A stretch of 64,000 nucleotides of DNA from Conchocele bisecta (lineage: Eukaryota; Mollusca; Bivalvia; Lucinida; Thyasiridae). Below the pieces are notes generated by a model, which saw only the letters and a program-made list of their open reading frames with translations, was not told the origin of the DNA and searched no databases. Positions 21,988-33,500 of this stretch are shown here, piece after piece. Position numbers and translations under genes: made by a program. Each line of letters opens with the position of its first letter. The first letter of the stretch is position 1. The stretch spans positions 35,759,175 through 35,823,174 of the forward strand of contig CM055269.1 of NCBI GenBank assembly GCA_029237695.1. Reading direction: 5' to 3'.

Positions 21988-22739
21988 TAAAGAAAAAATA
22001 TGTGATAACTGGTAAAATGGGCGGGAGAAACACCACAATGTGGTCGATAAAGATATATAGTTAGAGTTGTTCTTACATTCAATTTTTCATATCGAGTTGT
22101 TTTGGAAAGAATGCAGTAAAATCTGTGAATAAAGTAAGTTCACCGTGGTACATGTATATTCGTTTTGGTGTCAAGATATAACATGTGAAAGTGTTTATAC
22201 AATGAACAACAATTGTATCATTTCTAGATAAGGATATCAAAATTTGAGATAAATGATCGTTGTATTTTAGCAGATTGATTGTACATGAAGCAACTCATTC
22301 TAATATATTTGTTAGTGGGTATACTAATATAACCCAACGGTATTCAATCTCCATACGTTAGGAGAAAGAAACCAGGATTGGTTGTTGATTGCTTATCATG
22401 TTATTAACATCCTCGCGTTCCCAAAGCGAAATTCGAAAGCACGTGAGGACGCCAATAACATATACTGAGCAATAAAAGAAACTTCCCTCCCTATTTAAGT
22501 GACGATTGTCAGAAATCCAAAAGAGTTACAGGGCCAAAACTAGTACCAAAATAAACTTCATTCATTCTGGATCGACCGCAGTTTTTGAAATTTTGATCGC
22601 ATGCATAAAAAATTCATCTACGAAGTTGGTAGGGGTCGAAATAAAACAATCACAAAATCGTTTGTCACGCGTTTGTTATATTTCAGAGGATACATTTTGA
22701 TTTAAAATGTAGTTTGTGCGAAATTAATTAATATCGAGT

Positions 22740-23600
22740 GTGTCCACCCTGCGCCCTAATGGTTGACGTAATTCTCCGACGCATTGACGTGACGTAACGC
22801 ATGATCTTGGCGTTAGGCAGATTACGCCATTCGCGACAGGGTAGAGATCGGGGGAAACCGCAGACCATTGCATGACGTCCACGTTGTGCATTGTCAAGAA
22901 CTGTGTGGTGGCCCTGGTAGCGTGCGGGCGTGCATTATCTTGTTGCAGGACCATGATTACGATTACAACATGTGGCCTTAAAACGTCATCAATATAACGT
23001 TGGGCACTGACGTTGCACTGTATAATTACCAGCTCTGTCTTGCTGTTTCCCATAATCCCATTACACTTCCTCCTCCAAACATTCTCTTCACCATACAGCA
23101 GTCCGTGAATCTTTCGTTATTGCGTCTGTATACATGCAATCTGTCATCTGCGTGGCTGATGGTGAACCGAGATTCGTTTGTAAACAGAACTCTGTCCCAG
23201 TCAGCCCGCCTCCAATTAAGATGGCGTCGACACCACAACAGCCTGGAGGCACGGTGACGCCTGGTCATCATCTGACCAGTGTACGGGCGTCGAGCTCTGA
23301 TCATTGGTTGTGCATTACGACGTAGCCGATTACGGATGGTCTGCCCAGAGACCCCGTAACACCGAGCTGTCACGGTGGCTGGCAAAAGGCGTTGAAGTAA
23401 GTGCGTCAACGTAATGTAGCGGTCCGTTCTTGCCGTCGTCACACGAGGCCTACCAGCTCGAGTACGGTCGCGAACGTTTCCAGTGTCCAGTGCCAAAAGT
23501 CGCTCAATCGTTTTCCTGCAGCACCCAAACCGACGTGCAACGGCACGTGCCGTCACGCCAGCCTCCAACATCCCAATTGCCCGATTTCTATCATTGTTTT
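22740..23600 (-). pseudogene. Tc1-like transposase pseudogene, frameshifted
   Basis: Reads from an HTH region (RAIGMLEAGVTARAVARRFG, DRTRAGRPRVTT) through RVLFTNESRF and GGGSVMGLW. It then shifts frame near 23030-23050 into LQQDNARPHATRA and SPDLYPV, and later shows a SMRRR...GGHTRY terminus in a third frame (about 22740-22840). The first catalytic Asp of the usual FSDESRF motif is Asn, and the third acidic residue is lost by a deletion after SPDL. I did not find its inverted ends. Confidence 0.9.
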
Positions 23601-23828
23601 TGAATATTTCGATAAGATAATCTTAAACGAATCGTACGATGTGTACTCACCACATGTATTTATCTTGTGTTCACCTTGCACGTGGAAAAGGTGGTAAACA
23701 GCGTTCCGCTTCGAGAGCGAAATATACACGGCGGACACGTGGTAAACTGTAAACAGTCGGATTCTCAACATCGCCATGATCTCACATATATATACATTGC
23801 CGTAACGTAGACAAGAATAATTTCGCAT

Positions 23829-24068
23829 TTAACCCTTTCAACACCACAGACCTCTATAGAGACAATGTTTGCAAACAGTGCAGATCCAGATGAGCCGGCT
23901 CGTAACGAGCCGTCTGATCAGGATCTCCACTGTTTGTTAATAATTGTAAACGTCGTACAGATTACCCTTTTAGAAGAATGGGATAATTTGAATGAACAAC
24001 ATTAATGAAATAGCGTGAAACATTGGCATGGAACATCCTATTAAGTTACTTGGTGTTGAAAGGGTTAA
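23829..24068. mobile_element. Hairpin MITE family E
   Basis: Ends ttaaccctttcaacacc and gttgaaagggttaa; centre agatccagatgagccggctc with its inverted partner. Confidence 0.87.
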
Positions 24069-24073
24069 TACTG

Positions 24074-24263
24074 TTAACCCTTTGAACCCGAAAGCCCGCT
24101 ATATGCAAACAGTGCAGATCCAGATGAGCCGGCTCGTAACGAGCCGTCTCATCAGGATCTACACTGTTTGAAAGTAATTTTCCTATCCCCTTTTTATAAA
24201 TGGAATAGTCTGAAACATTGGCATGGAACATCCTATTAAGTTACTTGGTGTTGAAAGGGTTAA
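24074..24263. mobile_element. Hairpin MITE family E, second copy in tandem
   Basis: Starts five bases after the previous copy, in the same orientation, with identical end 'ttggtgttgaaagggtta'. Such adjacency suggests tandem duplication or insertion into the other copy's end. Confidence 0.85.
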
Positions 24264-24679
24264 AAGAGGGACATTACTTGTTTTGCTAAGTATAGTTAAC
24301 ACCACAGGCCTGTATAGTGGTATTGACAAAAAGTGTATGCATGGGCGGATTCAGGTGGGGGTGGTGGCAGACCCGGCGCCCCCCCCCCCCCACCCCCTAA
24401 AATTCGCCGAGTAAAGATTTTTTACAAATTACAAGGCACGTTTCATGCCAAGTGCCATGTATTCCATGCATTTTTCGGTCGTTGTCTTATTGTTTTAAAA
24501 TTAAAAGTTTTCAATCTAAAATCAAGTCTAAACATACTGTGACAGTGTCAATATGTTTGCTCCAAAATGCGCCAGAACGCAGGAATGCGATGTAGATTTC
24601 AAAAAATGTCCGCTCGGTCGACTATTTTGCAATACTTGCTCGTTCGATAATATAGTCAAATATTGCAAAATAGTTACGA

Positions 24680-24712
24680 CCCCACCCCCCCCCCCCCCCC
24701 CCCCCCCCCCCC

Positions 24713-24778
<66 letters not shown>
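24680..24778. repeat. Poly-C tract of about 100 bases
   Basis: Nearly uninterrupted C with a few A. An open frame across it would be polyproline/polyglycine and is not a gene. Length in the assembly is unreliable. Confidence 0.95.
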
Positions 24779-24779
<1 letters not shown>

Positions 24780-24818
24780 CGCCTGGTATGAGACAAGCTA
24801 TAGTATATGAATTTGTAC

Positions 24819-26460
24819 CTAAGACACCCCTGTATAAGCTCAAGAATATGAATGCTTGCTGCGCTATTTTAAGTGAGAATTTGGCAAAATAAAAAGGCAA
24901 AACACAGGTACATGTAAGTACCTCGTTTCATCTCTTGTATATGTTTGTAGAGACGTCCTTTGAACATGACATTAGGCTTATTTGCACCGCCAATGATTCC
25001 GATTTCAGCAGAATATTCATACTTCATGCAAGATTTCCTAGTTGTCCAGATCATTCGAGAGAACTACCGGACATGCCCGTCCAGGAAGCGATTTTCTTTT
25101 TCATTTTCCAGCCGTCAAAATCACGAATATACACGTTTCACAAGGCATTATGCAGTGCTAAAATATGCACTGTGTCATTAATATTGCTAAAACAATGCCC
25201 AACAGTCGATGGATTCTCGAAAACGTTCACAATGGAACTGTGAAGTCACTTTGTTTGATGTGTTGACAGTTTAATCCGCCGCTTTAACCTTGATGCGGAG
25301 CATACTTTTTTCAGTTTGATGCGAAGACAACATACTTGGCTTCGTACGTTGGTTGTCAATGGGTTCTAAATGTTGGTACTGTCTTAGTTTAAAGTCGCAT
25401 ATGCATGTATAATTGTGGCCCATATGATATACATTTTAGCATGGGATTATGAGTGCTTGTGCACGAGAACATGTGCCGCACTTATATGTATTCATATTTG
25501 GGTTGATTGTCGTCATCAAACATCCATTTTGCTTTTAAAAAACATTCGTTATGCTAAACAAGAACAAAATAACACATTGTTTAGCATAAAAACCCAAATC
25601 TGTGGATTTTCATTGAAGAAATTGTGGTCACCCTGTGCATTATCCAACGCACATTATTCATTAAATGTATACAATGCCCAGATTACCTGATTGTGTTCTC
25701 TGCCATGCTCTCCAAAGACTAGTATGGATATGAAGCAATGGGGTGCAACTAAAATAAACCCACACAGCGGAGACGGTCGGCTACGTTTGAACACACATTA
25801 CGTCACATGTTCAAACGTTTTTGGGGCGTTGCCGACAAAATAATCAAAGGTGTTTTGTGCCCTGAACAACAAAACGGCGGTACTATTTAACTTTTATGTT
25901 TGAAAGCACCGACGTCGGTACTGCAGGAGCACTCACAAAGCTCCGCATCACACCTTATATCCGCGCATCAAATTGAAAATGCATTATTCTGTCAACGCAT
26001 CAAACAGTTCGACTTTACAGCTCAATTGTAAACGTTTTCGAGAATTCGTCGACTGCTGAATGTTTTTGTTTAACAAAATTCATCACACAATGCACTTTTT
26101 AGCACTGCAGAATGTCTCGGGAAGCTTGTATATTCGTGATTTCGAGGGCTGGGAAGTGAAAATTGATCAAAAATAGCTTTCTGGACGGGTATTTCCGGTA
26201 GTTTTCTCGAATGATCTGGGAAACTAGCCAAGACGTATGAATATCCTGCTGAAATCGGAATCATTGGCGGTCCGGATAAGCATAGTGTCATGTTCATTGT
26301 ACGTCGCTACAAAAATATACAAGAGATGAAACAAGGTACTATCTGTGTTTTTCCCATTTGAAATCGCATTGAACAGCCGGAAGTATTTTTACCGAGCCAA
26401 ATTCTCACTTAAAATAGCGCAGCAATCATTCCTATTCTTTAGCTTATACAGGGGTGTAAG
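24819..26460. mobile_element. Long fold-back element (~1.6 kb)
   Basis: Ends acacccctgtataagct and agcttataca.gggtgt, with inverted arms of roughly 500 bp. Matching landmarks are 24860/26420 (gcgctattttaagtgag), 24990/26260 (ccgccaatgattccgattt) and 25215/26035 (ctcgaaaacgtt). Arms differ by perhaps 20%, and the centre (about 25330-25930) has no convincing ORF. Superfamily not assigned. Confidence 0.8.
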
Positions 26461-26538
26461 AAGATGTGCGATATTTCATAAACTGTTTGAACTTATTGTA
26501 ACTGATTTTACTTGCACTGTACTTGCTGAAACACCGGC

Positions 26539-26834
26539 CAGTAGCCTATTTCACCAACATTGCAAAGTATACTTATCTAGCAAAATATACCTTGAGGGAG
26601 AATCTTTCAATTTTATGATAAATTTATCAATTTTTATTATTCTGAATGTATGCAGAATGGCTTTGATAATGTAATAAATTCATTATAATAATTCTGCATA
26701 CGTTTAAGCATCAAATGTATGCAGTGGTTAGTTCTATATGAAATAATGCATTTCGTGAACAATAAATGATTACTCCCTCAAAGTATACTTTGCTAGATAA
26801 GTATACTTTGCAATGTTGGTGAAATCGGCTACTG
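26539..26834. mobile_element. Palindromic MITE family A
   Basis: Ends cagtagcc and ggctactg; arms with gcaaagtatactt. The central hairpin is partly eroded. Confidence 0.85.
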
Positions 26835-26961
26835 AAATAGTTATCTCTGAAGTTACTGCTTACTAAATATTGTACATCTACACGTAATGCAAGCTCAGTC
26901 GAAGGTAACCCGAATTCTCAAAGTCGCCCTGTCGCCCTGCGTTACAGACAGATAATTCGGG

Positions 26962-27454
26962 TTAAAGGTACATGCCCACTCAGTAGGCACAACATATTCT
27001 TTAGAGGAATTACATAAGTGTATAAGTGTCACTATTCCACCAGTTCTAAAAATTACAAGTGCCCGCTATACAGATATAATCATTTCGTAATAGGTTATTT
27101 TACTGACAGTGACGCGCGATGGTATCAGACTATTTTCATATGAAAATGAGGCATGATATTTTATAAATATTTATACTAATTAAATGCGTCACCTGAAACA
27201 GGTTATGAATTAGTATGATCGTTGCTACGTCAAACAACAGAGAACAAATAGCAATGTCCGTTAACATTTTAAGGAAACACGGTTATCGACCCCGATATCA
27301 GTGTGGAAATTTACGTCTGATATAAAATGTATAATAATGCCAATCAATACATGGGGTAATGGTGTATGACTGTTTATTTTGCCAGAAAATGTATCAGATG
27401 ATGTCTCTGATATTAAGAACATTGTGTGCCTACTGAATGTGCATGTACCTTTAA
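26962..27454. mobile_element. MITE family C, full length
   Basis: Ends ttaaaggtacatgccc and gcatgtacctttaa. Length is about 493 bp. It lies just upstream of the first visible exon of EF-hand gene 2. Confidence 0.87.
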
Positions 27455-27560
27455 GTCGAATGGGGCATGTCGCATTAAAACGTTACGCCTTCATTTGATG
27501 CACGTTCACATGTACTCACTTCAATTTGTGTAGTTCGTGTTCTGTCCCTCTCTTTGCTAG

Positions 27561-27591
27561 GCTGCAGAACTAACAGACGCCCAGTTAATCG
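27561..27591 (+). CDS. EF-hand gene 2, first visible exon
   Basis: This 31-nt exon lies between ctttgctag and gtaagt. It encodes [10 protein letters not shown] plus one base. Length and phases are identical to exon 2 of gene 1 and to the corresponding calmodulin exon. Confidence 0.83.
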
Positions 27592-30500
27592 GTAAGTAAA
27601 CAAAATAAATAATATACCACCCTTCTGACCATACATAACGTGTCTAATAGTGAAGTAATGTCTATAACCAGGAGTATAAATGTGCGGCCATCAGTTGGTA
27701 TCGTGGTGATGTTAAAGGTACATGCCCACTCAGTAGGCACACAATGTTCTTTATAGGAATTAAATAAGTGTATAATTGTGTCACTATTCCACCAGTTTTA
27801 AAAATTACGAGTGCCCGCTATACAGATATAATCATTTATTAACATATATTTTTTTCTGATAGTGACGCGCGGTGGTATCAGGCTAATTTCATATGATAAT
27901 GAGGCATGCTATTTGTCTCAGGTGATGTCTCTGATATAAAGAACATGTTGTGCCTACTGAGTGGGCATGTACCTTTAACCCTTACACTTCTGAATTAAAT
28001 TGTGTCGTCTGCTGTTTATTTTCTATTTTCAATTGTTCTCATAAGAAACATGCTTTGACAGCACTTTAGAATCATTTCCAATGGAAATGATTCTAAAATG
28101 CTGTCAAACCATGTTTTTTATTGAAGAAAAATAGTCGAAATATTAAGTAACAGCAGACGACACTTTTCGTTCAAGCATTCTAAGGGTTCAATAAAAGCGT
28201 CTACCTTACTTAGCATTAGCTCTGACATCAGGATGTAGTGACCTATTTGCCCATGTTGAAATGGCAGTTTTGCATAATCAGCAAGACTCTGTAATTACTA
28301 GTTAGCCATCAAATCTGATACCTACTACCCATGATACATGGCTATACTATGTACTATGTAAATGTCATACGTACATACGTATCAGTACTACTGGTACATA
28401 TGGTCATATTGCACACCTGCCAACATAGAAACAAAATTGCTACCCCGCTCCATACCACTCGCGAGGGTAGCAATTTAACCCCATCTCTTTAATGTAACAC
28501 ATGGAAGAGTGATTTTTGCAATCGGTTTTCCGGCGTGATTGAGATGTTAGCGATATAAAACTTTCAAAGCTGTATCGATACATTATTAATAAAGAACATA
28601 CGCATGCAGAAATTGGTTATTTTACCGTGTCAAGGTGTCTATCTGACATGTACATGTATATCTTGTAAATTTGAACATTTCAGTTCGTTATGTTGAATGT
28701 TGAACAACAACAAAAGAAAAGATGGCTTCCATAGGAAAATGTTTTCCCTGTTCTTTTATTTTTGACAATTTACTAGTTTTACATCAAAGATTATTTGTTT
28801 AAAGGTATAAACTATACAGTTTACTAAATTTTTACCTACATGCAACAGGTTTTGGTATGCACTTCGGTGGCTCACATTTTTTGAATGGGTCAAATTGTAG
28901 CCGTAGATAACATATCAGAGGAGACTGATTATTGTAGCTACTGTCAACCCTGACGTTGGATGCAAATGTCAATACACATTTCTTACCGTATACAGTCTAA
29001 ACAACTGTCTATTTGTTTGGTGGGGTATATAATAAATTGAATATTCATATTTTTGTAACGAATATGACATATATGTTCATACCATGGTGTAAAATATGGA
29101 CATTTCACACCAATCGATGAACTAGTATATCATTAGCTGCAAACATATAAATCAGGGCCCGGTTGCTCAAAGCTTCTGTTAGCTTAACAGACTGTTAAAT
29201 CCTTAGCATTGCTAAGGATTTAACAGTATGTTAAGCTAACAGAGGTTTTGAGCAACCGGGCCCAGGCCCGTACGCAGGAAATAATTTAGGGAAGTGCGTT
29301 ATCAACATTGTTTTGCACATCCACGGACAGACCTCGGCAGATTAACCAATTCACCCTTAAGTAACTGGAATGGATTTTGATAATGTTGATTATGCAACCA
29401 ATCCAATCATCACAAAATTATTTTCAGACTAGTCCATTTATGAACATGTGGTGTTTTTATTCTCAAAATTATGAAAAGCACTTGCAAAAGTGCAGATCCT
29501 GATGAAACGGATAGTCACGAGCCGGCTCATCTGGATCTACACTTTTTACCAATGCCACTATACCGGCCTGTGGTGTCGAAAAGGTTAAGGGAGGTGAATA
29601 CGTACCCGTCGCACCCCATCTACGTACGGGCCTGTGAATACCCTCTTATACCTAATCATATTGACCATTCGTATAAGTCTACATGTACGAGTATATGAAT
29701 TGTATGTTGATACAGTTTAACCTACGACAAAGTTCACGTTTAATGGCTGGAAATTCCAACCAGTCTACACTGGAGTACGTTGTTGGACGTTGTTATTGAA
29801 ATATCGCGAGATGTATCCTTATATTAGCAGAAAAGGTCACATTTAAATCACCGGCACTATAATCCATGTATCGGTATGTTACCAGAGATGAAGGTGTCGT
29901 TCGAGTTTTTCGACACAGACGGGGACGGGTTTATCTCGGCTATGGAGTTTACCGATGCACTACGAGGGCTGTGGCAAAACCCCACACGGAAAGACATTAA
30001 CGCAATGTGGGCGGACGCCGGCAAAAAAGGTACGGTATTTTCTCCGGATAAACATTATTTGTAATCCTGTACTGCATACTGTGGGGTCAGTGTGTAAGTG
30101 CACACACGAACGAACACGACAGGTTGGAACCAACCTGTCGTGTTCGTTTGTGTGTGCACTAACACGCTGACCCCACTGTAAAATGGGTTGTCGCAGTATG
30201 AAACACTGTGTGAACCCTGTGATACACTAGTGTAATACATAAATACAATTTTATGTAAATATATGTACAATGAATGCATCGACCAATCAAGCTGCCTGAT
30301 TTCCAGCAATGACAATGTCACTTGCGCTCTGAAAATTGTATAAGCAGGGAACTATTGGTGAAATCCAGTCCAAGATCAACTGTGCCATATACATGCAATA
30401 AGATTACACTAAAGTCCCCGTACGTTTCCTTATAGAACGTTTGCCAAATCCGTACTATAAATCACGTGTGATGACCACAAACCAATCAAACATTTGATTT

Positions 30501-33500
30501 CGAGAACTGTCAATGCAGTTCTGCGCTATAAGCATGGGCCCTGGCGGCGAATGACCAAGTCCTAGGTCAGTCATACCATATACTACTTCACAAAATGTTC
30601 CCGACCCGATTAGTGTGGTTCTGACGCAGCGCGACGTAACCCTTCCAACTCTAAATAACTGGAAAAGACCGTGATATATTAATGTATAGCCAATTCAAGT
30701 GCCACACATTGCTTTTCAGTTGAGGACACATTATAGAAGGGTGCGTTTTCTGAACAATATGAAAATTACAAAAAGTGCAGATCCTGATGAGACGGCTCGT
30801 TATGAGCCGGCTCGTCTGGATATACACTGTTTGCACAGCTACACAGGTATATAGTGTTGAAAGGGAGCATATCAGGACTTTTGAAAAAAATACAACCCAT
30901 ATAGGTATACATAAATATTGGATTTCCTATCTTGATGCGTTCAACAATATATAAAATCTGATACTTATGTACAGATATCGGTGGAAATTGAAATAAACCA
31001 GCAGTCCTAGTATCGTCATACATGTATGTGTTCTATTAAACCACTTTACACAGGGCCATGATGAAAACAAGTTTATATATTTGTATAGTATTTGTTCAAT
31101 ACATCTTGATATGCCCCTTTAAGTCGCCCTGCGCGACAGCCAGAACATTATAGTTAAACAGTTCCCATGCTCCTCCTTCCAGAAGGCGAAGTGATATCGT
31201 TTGACGAGTTTGTGAAGCTGATGACGACACATTCCAAGTCAACGGAGGATCAGCGGGGCGAGTTCATGGACGCGTTCGGCGTGTTTGACAAGAACGGTGA
31301 CGGCTATATCAGTGCCGACGAGCTGCGGGAAATGATGTTGACGCTGGGTGAGAAACTCAGTGCCGAGGAGGTGAAGGAAATGCTCGCACAGGCCGACACC
31401 GACGGAGACGGGAGGATTAGCTATGAAGGTGATGGCGACTCCGATAGCAGGGAGCGTATTTGTGGCTGTGACAAGAGAAGTGGGGCTTATGGGACTTGCG
31501 ACCCGTGTAGATCCAGATCAGCCTGTGCATCCGCACAGGCTGATCAGGATCTGCACTGNNNNNNNNNNNNNNNNNNNNNNNNNNNNNNNNNNNNNNNNNN
31601 NNNNNNNNNNNNNNNNNNNNNNNNNNNNNNNNNNNNNNNNNNNNNNNNNNNNNNNNNNNNNNNNNNNNNNNNNNNNNNNNNNNNNNNNNNNNNNNNNNNN
31701 NNNNNNNNNNNNNNNNNNNNNNNNNNNNNNNNNNNNNNNNNNNNNNNNNNNNNNNNNNNNNNNNNNNNNNNNNNNNNNNNNNNNNNNNNNNNNNNNNNNN
31801 NNNNNNNNNNNNNNNNNNNNNNNNNNNNNNNNNNNNNNNNNNNNNNNNNNNNNNNNNNNNNNNNNNNNNNNNNNNNNNNNNNNNNNNNNNNNNNNNNNNN
31901 NNNNNNNNNNNNNNNNNNNNNNNNNNNNNNNNNNNNNNNNNNNNNNNNNNNNNNNNNNNNNNNNNNNNNNNNNNNNNNNNNNNNNNNNNNNNNNNNNNNN
32001 NNNNNNNNNNNNNNNNNNNNNNNNNNNNNNNNNNNNNNNNNNNNNNNNNNNNNNNNNNATCTGCACTGATCGCCAATCCATCAATCGCTAACCCGGCATG
32101 CTGGTAATAAGAAGTATACTTGTATATCGTTATCAGGCTATCAGTAGTGTGTTATTTGATCAGTAGTCTATTTCACCAACATTGCAAAGTATTCGTATCT
32201 CGCAAAGTATACTTTGAGGGAGAAATTTTCAATTTAAGGAAACATTTATTAATTTTTATTATACTGAATTTATTACGTTATTACAGCCATTTTGGCTGTG
32301 ATAATGTAGTAAATTCAGTATAATAATTCTGCATACTTTTAATCATCAAATACATTTATATGCAGTGGTTAGTTCTATATGCAATAATGCATTTTGGGAA
32401 AAATAAATGATTACTCCAGCAAAGTATGCTTTGCTAGATAAGTATACTTTACAATGTTGATGAAATCGGCTACTGGAACTACACTGATCACAAATCTCAT
32501 AAGCCCCATTTCTCTCAATGACAGCCACAGTTGTATTATCAACTTCAGATGACGGTGATGGCGACTCCGGCTTACTTGTCTTTACTCATCAGTGTTATTT
32601 ATAGACGTCGGCTTGATCTCGGGCGTCAACCTTAGACCATTCCTGATACAGTTTAGGATGTTTTATAACCATGGTCTTGGCCCGAGGTTATACACAGTTC
32701 TGTAGCCGATTTCACCAACATTGCTAAGTATCCTTTTCTAGCAAAGTATACTTTGAGGGAGTAATCATTTATGTTTCCTAGGGGCCGTTTCACTAAACTT
32801 CGTACGACTAAAATGTTCGTAAGTGCAAAATTATGATAGTCTGTAAATTTCACATTAACAATGTTTTCTTGTAAATAATTATTGGATTTACATTTATTGA
32901 GCATAGGCTGCATATGCAGCATATGTTCAATAAATGTAAATCCATAAATTGAAATTTACAAACGATCTTGAATTTGAACTTACGAACATTTTAGTCGTAA
33001 GAAGTTTAGTGAAACTGGCCCCTGAAATGCATTATTTCATATAGAACTAACGACTGCATAATTATATTTGATGATTAAAAGTATCAGAATTATTATACTG
33101 AATTTATACATTATCACATCCAAAATGGCTGTGATAATGTCATAAATTCAGTATAATACAAATAAATAAATGTATCCTAAAATTGAAAATTTCTCCCTCG
33201 AAGTATACTTTGCTAGAAAAGAATACTTTGCAATGTTGGTGAAATAGGCTACAGCATACTCAACCGAGAGCCGTGTTCTACTTCCGAATCCAGAGTCACC
33301 AGAGTTGAGCATGAAATCGTGATCTAACCAATTTGATCACCGGAGGCTGATAAAAAAAAAAAAAAAAACATAATTCACAACAAACAAATATACATGACGC
33401 TTTAGTCCAATACAAGCCGAGTACGGTTCTAAGTGGGGCAAGGAACTTGTTTACATAACCTCGGGCCCTCGACTCCAGCTTCAACACTTCAAACCTGTAA

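Noticed and set aside
24553..24900. Proline-rich or glycine-rich protein
   Set aside because: It is only a translation of the poly-C tract.
27561..27591. Joining this exon to exon 4 of EF-hand gene 1 (acceptor gctgcag, one eight-hand protein)
   Set aside because: Gene 1 has its own in-phase terminal exon at 17732-17760, and the 31-nt phase-0 exon matches the calmodulin N-terminal exon, so two genes are more likely.
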